64,000 bases of DNA from Rhodospirillales bacterium. Lineage in GTDB: Bacteria > Pseudomonadota > Alphaproteobacteria > Dongiales > Dongiaceae. The notes beneath the pieces are model-generated. The model had not been told where the DNA came from and did not search any database. It was given only the letters and a program-made list of their open reading frames with translations. The stretch is taken from the NCBI GenBank assembly GCA_009885795.1, contig VFKA01000004.1, positions 47,767 through 111,766 on the forward strand, given 5' to 3'. Of this stretch, positions 58,523 through 64,000 are shown piece by piece. Position numbers and translations under genes: made by a program. Each line of letters begins with the position of its first letter. Positions within the stretch are counted from its first letter, which is position 1.

Positions 58523-58714
58523 TCAGCCGCCCGTCTTGGTCTCCGGCGCCGGTGTCATCGGCACGGCCGACGGCGTTGCCTGAACCATCTTCGCCGGCAC
58601 CACGCTCTGGGCCGATTCCGTGGAATGGCCCGCGCACTCCGCGAATGCCGCGCCGGCCACCAAGATCGATGCCGCGAATGCCCCGAACGCCAAGGAAATC
58701 GAACTCTTGCTCAT
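58523..58714 (-). CDS. Small secreted protein, unknown function (63 aa)
   Basis: This 63-residue protein has a clear signal peptide (SISLAFGAFAASILVAGAAFAE, cleavage after AFA near residue 25), leaving a mature peptide of about 38 residues rich in Pro, Thr, Ser and Ala with a single cysteine. I recognise no family. It is 68 bases downstream of the second tiny secreted gene and just before a strong terminator, so the two are probably expressed together. A ribosome binding site (GAGAGG/AGGAG region) is visible in the bases upstream of 58714. Confidence 0.6.
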   Translation of the reverse strand: MSKSSISLAFGAFAASILVAGAAFAECAGHSTESAQSVVPAKMVQATPSAVPMTPAPETKTGG

Positions 58715-58782
58715 GAGAGGGGCTCCTCTACCAGCTATACCTTAAGAACCTTCTACACCCGAAGGCCGGTGCTGTCGAGACG

Positions 58783-58977
58783 CTAACCGCCCGATCCGGC
58801 CGCGGGCGCGGGCAAGGGCGGCAAGGGCTTGCCCGGCGGAACGAAGGGCCGGATCGACGAAACGGTGCCGTACTTCTCGATCATCTGCTCCTTCGGGCAA
58901 TTGCAGGCCTGCGCCGGCACCGCGCCCAAGAGCGCCATGATCGCGAAGGCCGCCACGATCGGGAGGATGCGCGACAT
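58783..58977 (-). CDS. Small secreted protein, unknown function (64 aa)
   Basis: This 64-residue protein has a signal peptide (ILPIVAAFAIMALLGAVPAQA, cleavage near residue 24) and a mature part beginning CNCPKEQMIEKYG, a C-x-C pair right at the mature N-terminus, then a Pro-rich tail FVPPGKPLPPLPAPAAG. The Cys pair could bind metal or form a disulfide. No family is recognised. It begins 6 bases after the metallo-beta-lactamase gene stop, which places it in that transcript. Confidence 0.6.
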   Translation of the reverse strand: MSRILPIVAAFAIMALLGAVPAQACNCPKEQMIEKYGTVSSIRPFVPPGKPLPPLPAPAAGSGG

Positions 58978-58983
58978 CGCCGG

Positions 58984-59763
58984 TCACCCTACGCGGTGGG
59001 CGAGATACTCGTCCACCAACTCGATCAGCCGGGCGCGGTCGAAGCTCGGCTCATGCCCGGCATGGACGGCGCGCACGGGCAATTCGCGCAGCCGGCGCAT
59101 GGTGCGGACGTAGTCGGCGTGGCTGGAATGCGGCAGCTCGTCCAGCAGCGGACCGTCATAGAGCGCGTCGCCGGAGAACAGGATGCCGGTCGATTCCTCG
59201 AAGAGGCCGATGCCGCCGGGCGAGTGGCCGGGCAGATGCAGGACCTCGAACGACCGGTCGCCGAGATCGACCCGGTCGCCCTCCTCGACCTCGCGAGTCA
59301 CCTTGGCGGGGCGGAGGCGGAAGGTCTTGGTATCGTAACCGGCGTGGGGCAGCGCGGTCAGCAGCGGCCCGCCGATGTCATAGCCCGGCACCCGGAGTTT
59401 CATGCTGGCGAGATCCATGGGATCGAAGTCCTCGCCGATCAGGGTGTAGGACCGGCTGGGCTGGCGCAGGCCCGGCGCTTCCAGCCGGTGCGCCAGGCAA
59501 TCGTCGAATTCATGGTGGCCGCCGATATGGTCGGCATGGACATGGGTGGCGACGGCGGTCACCGGCTTGTCGATCAGATGGCGCGTCGCGTCCTTCAGGC
59601 TTTGGATGCCCATGCCGGTATCGACGAGGAGATGCCGGTCGCGCCCGCGCACATGCCAGATATTGCAGCGCATCAGCGGCACGACGTGGGGCTCCCAAAG
59701 GAGCGTGATGTCGTCGTCGATGCGGCGCGTCTCGAACCAGCGCTCGGCGATCTCGAGGGTCAT
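58984..59763 (-). CDS. Metallo-beta-lactamase fold hydrolase
   Basis: This 259-residue MBL-fold protein has the metal motif THVHADHIGGHHEF (H74, H76, D78, H79), followed by GHSPGGIGLFEE, SGDALYDG and the final AGHEPSF histidine. This is the arrangement of glyoxalase II-like and related hydrolases; the substrate is unknown. The ATG at 59763 (MTLEIAERWFE) is chosen over one 45 bases upstream that would overlap the leuB stop more awkwardly; it begins 7 bases after leuB. It appears to be an addition between leuB and asd. Confidence 0.87.
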   Translation of the reverse strand: MTLEIAERWFETRRIDDDITLLWEPHVVPLMRCNIWHVRGRDRHLLVDTGMGIQSLKDATRHLIDKPVTAVATHVHADHIGGHHEFDDCLAHRLEAPGLRQPSRSYTLIGEDFDPMDLASMKLRVPGYDIGGPLLTALPHAGYDTKTFRLRPAKVTREVEEGDRVDLGDRSFEVLHLPGHSPGGIGLFEESTGILFSGDALYDGPLLDELPHSSHADYVRTMRRLRELPVRAVHAGHEPSFDRARLIELVDEYLAHRVG

Positions 59764-59770
59764 GCGCCGC

Positions 59771-60883
59771 CTACGCCGCCAGGCGATCGAGTTCCGCGAG
59801 AACCGCATCGGCCATGGCGGTCGTCGAAACCTTGGTCGCGCCCGGGGTCATGATGTCGGCGGTGCGCGTGCCGGCGGCGAGCACGTTGGCGGCCGCCTTC
59901 TCGATCAGCGCCGCGTCGTCGGCGAGACCGAGCGAATAGCGCAGCAGCATGGCGTAACTCAGCATGGTCGCCAGCGGATTGACGACGCCCTTGCCGGCGA
60001 TGTCGGGCGCCGATCCGTGCACCGGCTCGTAGAGCGCCTTCCTCGCCCCCCGAGCATCGGCCGCGCCGAGCGAGGCCGAGGGCAGCATGCCGAGCGAGCC
60101 CGTCAGCATGGCGGCGCAATCGGACAGGAGATCGCCGAACAGATTGTCGGTGACGATGACGTCGAACTGCTTGGGGTTGCGCACCAGCTGCATGGCGCAA
60201 TTGTCGGCGTACATGTGCGAGAGCTCGATGTCCTTGTACTCGGCGTCGCGCATCTTCTGTACTTCCTCGCGCCACAGCACGCCCGATTCCATGACGTTGG
60301 CCTTCTCGACCGAACAGACCTTGCGCCCGCGCAAGCGCGCCAGGTCGAAGGCCACGCGGGCGATGCGCTGGATCTCGGAGGTCGTATAGACCTGGGTATT
60401 GACGGCCCGGCGCTGGCCGTCGGGCAGCGTCTCGATGCCGCGCGGCGTGCCGAAATAGACGCCGCCGATGAGCTCGCGCACGATCACGAGATCGAGCCCA
60501 CGCACGATGTCGGGCTTCAGCGTGGACGCATCCACCAGCGCGTCGAACACGTGGGCCGGCCTGATGTTGGCGAAGAGGCCGAGATCCTTCCGGAGGCGCA
60601 GCAGGCCGCGCTCGGGCTTCTTGTCGAAGGGCAGGTTGTCCCATTTCGGGCCGCCGACCGCGCCCAGCAGCACCGCGTCGGCGCCGAGCGCCTCTTCCAT
60701 GGCCTCCTCGGTGATCGGCACGCCGTGGCGGTCGATGGAGGCACCGCCCACCAACCGCTCACCGACTTCGAAGGCGACCGCGCGGTGCTTGGCGAACCAG
60801 TCGATGACGCGCAACGTCTCGCGCATCACCTCGGGGCCGACGCCGTCGCCAGGCAGCACCAGCAGCTTCTTGTTGGCGCTCAT
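59771..60883 (-). CDS. leuB: 3-Isopropylmalate dehydrogenase
   Basis: This 370-residue NAD-dependent beta-decarboxylating dehydrogenase of leucine biosynthesis has [15 protein letters not shown] at the start, the substrate-binding Arg cluster in [21 protein letters not shown], and [12 protein letters not shown] and the [27 protein letters not shown] strand. I start it at 60883 because that ATG forms an ATGA overlap with the leuD stop; an ATG 12 bases further upstream would lie inside leuD. Length is normal. Confidence 0.97.
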   Translation of the reverse strand: MSANKKLLVLPGDGVGPEVMRETLRVIDWFAKHRAVAFEVGERLVGGASIDRHGVPITEEAMEEALGADAVLLGAVGGPKWDNLPFDKKPERGLLRLRKDLGLFANIRPAHVFDALVDASTLKPDIVRGLDLVIVRELIGGVYFGTPRGIETLPDGQRRAVNTQVYTTSEIQRIARVAFDLARLRGRKVCSVEKANVMESGVLWREEVQKMRDAEYKDIELSHMYADNCAMQLVRNPKQFDVIVTDNLFGDLLSDCAAMLTGSLGMLPSASLGAADARGARKALYEPVHGSAPDIAGKGVVNPLATMLSYAMLLRYSLGLADDAALIEKAAANVLAAGTRTADIMTPGATKVSTTAMADAVLAELDRLAA

Positions 60884-61491
60884 GCCCACAGCCAAGGCTG
60901 GCGCGCGCGGTCCCTGGCTTCAAACGATGCGATGGCGCCCCGATGCCGCTCCGTCAGGCCGATGTCGTCGAGGCCGTTCAGGAGGCAGTCCTTGCGGTAG
61001 GGGTCGATCTCGAATTTCACCCGCGTGCCGTCCGGTGCCGAAATCTCCTGGCCCTCCAAGTCGATCGTGAACGTGGCGTTGGCGCCGTTCTCGGCCATGC
61101 GCATGAGCCGATCGACCGTGTCCGGCGCCAGGACCACCGGCAGGATGCCGTTCTTGAAGCAGTTGTTATGGAAGATGTCGGCGAAGCTCGGCGCGATGAC
61201 GCAGCGAATGCCGAAATCCATCAGCGCCCAGGGCGCGTGCTCGCGGCTCGACCCGCAGCCGAAATTTCCGCCGGCGATCAGCACGACCGCCTTGCGATAG
61301 GCCGGACGATTGAGGACGAAGTCCGGCTTCTCGGCGCCTTGCGAATCGTAGCGCATCTCGTCGAAGAGATTCTTGCCCAGCCCCGAGCGCAGAATCGTCT
61401 TCAGGAACTGCTTGGGGATGATCATGTCGGTGTCGACATTCATCATCGGCAGGGGCGCCGCGACGCCGGTAAGCGTGGTGAATTTTCGCAT
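60880..61491 (-). CDS. leuD: 3-Isopropylmalate dehydratase small subunit
   Basis: This 203-residue swivel domain of isopropylmalate isomerase has [30 protein letters not shown] and the substrate-binding [17 protein letters not shown]. It works with LeuC, whose gene usually precedes leuD in this class but is absent here: 170 bases upstream a reductase gene ends. leuC must lie elsewhere. The stop overlaps leuB by 4 bases. Confidence 0.96.
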   Translation of the reverse strand: MRKFTTLTGVAAPLPMMNVDTDMIIPKQFLKTILRSGLGKNLFDEMRYDSQGAEKPDFVLNRPAYRKAVVLIAGGNFGCGSSREHAPWALMDFGIRCVIAPSFADIFHNNCFKNGILPVVLAPDTVDRLMRMAENGANATFTIDLEGQEISAPDGTRVKFEIDPYRKDCLLNGLDDIGLTERHRGAIASFEARDRARQPWLWA

Positions 61492-61661
61492 GGGTTTTCT
61501 CGTCGGTTGGCCGGCCGGCGTTATCCCACGCCGCCCGGCCGGCGACAAGGGGCGGCACGATTTCGGATGCGATCGCGGTTTGAGGGGACGTTCGCGCCGT
61601 GCCAGAGGCGGACATTCCCCGTCTCGGGCTCTCGGCACGGGGTGGCCGTTCGATCGGCTGT

Positions 61662-62525
61662 CTAGGCGCCGCTGGTCTTCCGCCATACTTTGCACAGGGC
61701 GGCTATATGCTCCCCGCCATAATCGGCTGCGATGGCTCGCTTGAGAATGCCTGATACAAAGTCGGGAAACTCGCGATCGATGTGGGCGTCGTTGGCTTGG
61801 CCCTGTATGCGCTGCAAGGCAGCGGTCCAGACCTGCAGTGTCGCTCCGGGGTTTCCGTAGGCCTTCGTGTGTATGACGTCGGCGAACAATCTGGCGGTAT
61901 CGCCCTCCGCGAATACGGAGGCATAGAGATCGATGCCCACCCCTTCGGCCTCGCATAGGCGCGCCCCGTGCGCCGCGCCGACAAAGACGCCAAAGCGCTC
62001 GGAAAGCCAGGCCAAGTCGAGAGCGGCAGGCGCACCGATGCTATCGCCGAGATAGCGTATGTCTCCGCCAAGCAATCTCAACGCCGACTCGCAAGACGCA
62101 TAGGCGGCCTTCGATCCCGCGAAAAGAATCTTTGCCCGCTCGGTGCCGATACCGGCGGGACCGCACAGTATCGCGCCATCGACGTATCCGGCGCCCAAAC
62201 CGCTGGCCCAAACCTCGCTCTCGCGCGCGTCTCGTGGCGTACCCGTGCCGACCTGGATCAAGGTCCGGCCGGAAAGGTACTGCGAGACCTCATTCGCGCC
62301 CAGAAGGGATTTCGTCGCCGCATAGTTGTCGATACAGATCATGGCCAAGGGACTGGCCTGCACGGCGCCTGCGATGGTTGTTGCACCATCGGCACCAAGG
62401 GCCATGAGAGGCTGCATCCTTGGAGCGGTGCGATTCCAGACCGTAACCTGGAGATGCGCCCGCAGCAGAGCGCGCGCGAGCGCGGAACCCATCGCGCCAA
62501 GTCCAATAACCGAGATGTCCGTCAT
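61662..62525 (-). CDS. NAD(P)-dependent oxidoreductase, imine-reductase/6PGDH-like
   Basis: This 287-residue protein has an N-terminal Rossmann domain ([20 protein letters not shown], and VTVWNRT that favours NADPH) and the [10 protein letters not shown] and [12 protein letters not shown] segments of the beta-hydroxyacid dehydrogenase group. The helical C-terminal domain lacks the conserved catalytic Lys of hydroxyisobutyrate dehydrogenases and instead resembles imine reductases ([24 protein letters not shown]). Substrate is unknown. The ATG at 62525 begins the Rossmann strand. It lies between the cyclase-TPR gene and leuD. Confidence 0.78.
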   Translation of the reverse strand: MTDISVIGLGAMGSALARALLRAHLQVTVWNRTAPRMQPLMALGADGATTIAGAVQASPLAMICIDNYAATKSLLGANEVSQYLSGRTLIQVGTGTPRDARESEVWASGLGAGYVDGAILCGPAGIGTERAKILFAGSKAAYASCESALRLLGGDIRYLGDSIGAPAALDLAWLSERFGVFVGAAHGARLCEAEGVGIDLYASVFAEGDTARLFADVIHTKAYGNPGATLQVWTAALQRIQGQANDAHIDREFPDFVSGILKRAIAADYGGEHIAALCKVWRKTSGA

Positions 62526-62605
62526 GCCGAGATTCTCCGCTTTCCCCCGAACCGACGAGACGCAACCGGCAATGATTAAACCGGGAACTCGAAGCGGAGT
62601 TCCGC

Positions 62606-64000
62606 TCAAACGTCGAACCCCGCCTTGCGGTAGCCTTCAAGCCAGTGGTCGCGGTCCTCCTGCCGGGAGCACATCTGCACTTGGTATTCGATCATGGTCG
62701 CCGCATCGTGCTCGCGAGGACGGAGCCGCTCGTATTCTTCGACAGCGGCTCTGGCTTTCTCGACTTGCCCTGTCTGGGCGTAGGCAGCTGCCAAGACCTG
62801 ATAGAGAAAGGCCGGGACGTTCTGATAGGTAGAGTGGATCTCGATCACCTTCTCGTAGTCGCGAAGCATGTAATAGCAGTCGCAAAGGGTATCGAGACGC
62901 TGATCGTCGGGGGCGTACGGTTCGAGGCGCTCCGATTTAGCAAACCATTCGAGAGCCTCTTCCGGTTCCCCGGTATAGCTGAGCGCGCAGGCTTGGACGA
63001 AGAGTGCGAAGGGATCATTGGGGTTGAGGAAAACCGCGCGCGCCGCATGCTTTCTGGTCAACTTGTACTCGCCAGAGACAAGGTAGGCGAACCCGGCGTA
63101 GGCGTGCACCGTAGGGTTCCTATCGTCCAGCGCGGCGGCCCGCTGGGCATGCTCCTTGGCGCGGGCCAGTGCCGTCTCGGGCGGTAGTCCGAGAACGTAG
63201 AGACCGTAGGAATAAGCCATGGCGATGCCGGCATGCGCCAAGGCGTATTCGGGATCGGCTTCGATCGCCTTCTCGAACCATTCCAGGGCGACTGAAAGGC
63301 CCTCGCTCCAGTGAGCAAGCGCCCAGCGGCCCCAAAGTTCGCAATCGTATGCCGTCAGATTCCTTGGCGGCTTCCTGCGAAGATGTTCGACGGCAAGGCG
63401 ATTGAGGTGGCCGGGGATCACGCCTGAAATCGTACGCACCAACTCGTCCTGAACGGCGAAGATATCATCCAGATCCCGGTCGTAACGTTCGGCCCAGAGA
63501 TGATTGCCGGTCGCGGCCTCGATGAGCTGAGCGGTCACCCGCACCCGATTGCCCGCTTTGCGCACGCTGCCCTCGACCACGTAGCGCGCGCCCAGCTTCC
63601 GACCCATCTCTTTCACGTCCACGGCTCGGCCCTTGAACGTGGACGACGAGTTTCGGGCGATCACGAAAAGGCTCCTAAAGCGGCTAAGCTCGGTGATGAT
63701 GTCCTCGGTGATGCCGTCGGAGAAGTACTCCTGGTCCGGCTCGCCCGACATGTTGGCGAACGGCAGCACGGCGATCGAGGGTTTGTCGGCGATGGTTTTG
63801 GATGGTGCGATCGTAACAGCTGGCGTGCCGGTGACGCGGTAGGCGCGCACCGGCTCGGCGATGTTTTTCAGGGTCTGAGCGCCGACATCGTCGAAACCCA
63901 CATTGACCTTGTTTCGGATGTAATCAGAGACGGTGCCGGAGACGAGAACGCCGCCGGGTTCGGCAAGGGCTTCGAGGCGTGCGGCGATATTGACACAATC
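62606..64000 (-). CDS. Adenylate/guanylate cyclase-TPR protein, 5' end outside window
   Basis: The frame is open to the window edge, so only the C-terminal 464 residues are present. It enters in the class III cyclase domain at DCVNIAARLEALAEPGGVLVSGTV and continues through LKNIAEPVRAYRV, the usual C-terminal edge. A TolB-like segment (IAVLPFANMSGEPDQEYFSDGITEDIITELSRF) and about five TPR-type helical repeats follow (roughly residues 215-440). Such proteins make cAMP or cGMP, or act as transcriptional regulators when the N-terminus is a DNA-binding domain. The N-terminal half is needed to tell. An in-frame GTG at 63901 is not the real start. Confidence 0.88.
   Translation of the reverse strand, partial: DCVNIAARLEALAEPGGVLVSGTVSDYIRNKVNVGFDDVGAQTLKNIAEPVRAYRVTGTPAVTIAPSKTIADKPSIAVLPFANMSGEPDQEYFSDGITEDIITELSRFRSLFVIARNSSSTFKGRAVDVKEMGRKLGARYVVEGSVRKAGNRVRVTAQLIEAATGNHLWAERYDRDLDDIFAVQDELVRTISGVIPGHLNRLAVEHLRRKPPRNLTAYDCELWGRWALAHWSEGLSVALEWFEKAIEADPEYALAHAGIAMAYSYGLYVLGLPPETALARAKEHAQRAAALDDRNPTVHAYAGFAYLVSGEYKLTRKHAARAVFLNPNDPFALFVQACALSYTGEPEEALEWFAKSERLEPYAPDDQRLDTLCDCYYMLRDYEKVIEIHSTYQNVPAFLYQVLAAAYAQTGQVEKARAAVEEYERLRPREHDAATMIEYQVQMCSRQEDRDHWLEGYRKAGFDV

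Overview
The window is a GC-rich chromosomal segment from an alphaproteobacterium, most likely a Rhodospirillales-like lineage. The evidence is an F1 operon atpHAGDC without F0 genes, a TCA block in the order sdhCDAB / zapE / mdh / sucCDAB / lpd, the runs rlmH-gpmI-envC-ctpA-(divergent deacetylase)-rppH and priA / transaldolase-DUF484-xerC, an ethylmalonyl-CoA pathway hydratase, and dispersed palindromic repeats of the alphaproteobacterial type. The lineage is inferred from gene families and order, not from a marker phylogeny. No rRNA, tRNA or CRISPR array was recognised.

Layout. Positions 1-5.6 kb (minus strand) hold a one-carbon cluster: DUF1638, a virulence-factor family protein, two MetF-type reductases, a stand-alone MetV-like cysteine domain, a methyltetrahydrofolate:corrinoid methyltransferase, and a RACo-like corrinoid activator that runs off the window start. 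A plus-strand RelE/HTH toxin-antitoxin cassette splits this cluster. From 5.7 to 7.8 kb are a lipoprotein, two tandem paralogous cupins, a lone PrlF-type antitoxin and a DUF433 gene. From 7.8 to 15.2 kb lies a second metabolic block: a minus-strand operon (histidine ammonia-lyase, DAO-type flavin oxidase, 1156-residue Nfn-like flavin/iron-sulfur fusion, DUF433) transcribed away from a corrinoid protein. With the first block this makes a coherent candidate system in which an N-methylated substrate is deaminated and demethylated, methyl groups pass by cobalamin to tetrahydrofolate and are oxidised by MetF, and the Nfn-like protein handles electrons. The expected substrate-specific MttB-type methyltransferase is not in the window.

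From 15.2 to 23.3 kb are housekeeping genes (rlmH, gpmI, envC-like, ctpA, deacetylase, rppH) and two non-haem iron proteins. From 23.4 to 28.5 kb is the ATP synthase F1 operon. From 28.5 to 30.1 kb is an accessory pocket with two decayed genes and an intact VapBC pair. From 30.1 to 35.2 kb are priA, transaldolase, DUF484, xerC and a CigR-like secreted protein. From 35.2 to 38.3 kb is a lower-GC island carrying a single 732-residue protein with an XRE DNA-binding domain fused to a large P-loop GTPase-like domain. It has its own promoter with an overlapping palindrome and its own terminator hairpin, and it is the best candidate for an undescribed accessory or defence system.

From 38.3 to 53.3 kb is the TCA block, with four unusual insertions: a C39-like peptidase between sucB and lpd, a 29-residue lysine-rich peptide overlapping the mdh stop, a 17-bp inverted repeat before sucC, and a YgiT zinc-finger gene plus a palindromic repeat between sdhA and sdhB. 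From 53.3 to 64 kb are repeats, a J-domain protein, mesaconyl-CoA hydratase, pyridoxal kinase, asd, an Mpo1-like protein, two tiny secreted proteins, a metallo-beta-lactamase, leuB and leuD, an imine-reductase-like enzyme and the 3' part of an adenylate cyclase-TPR gene.
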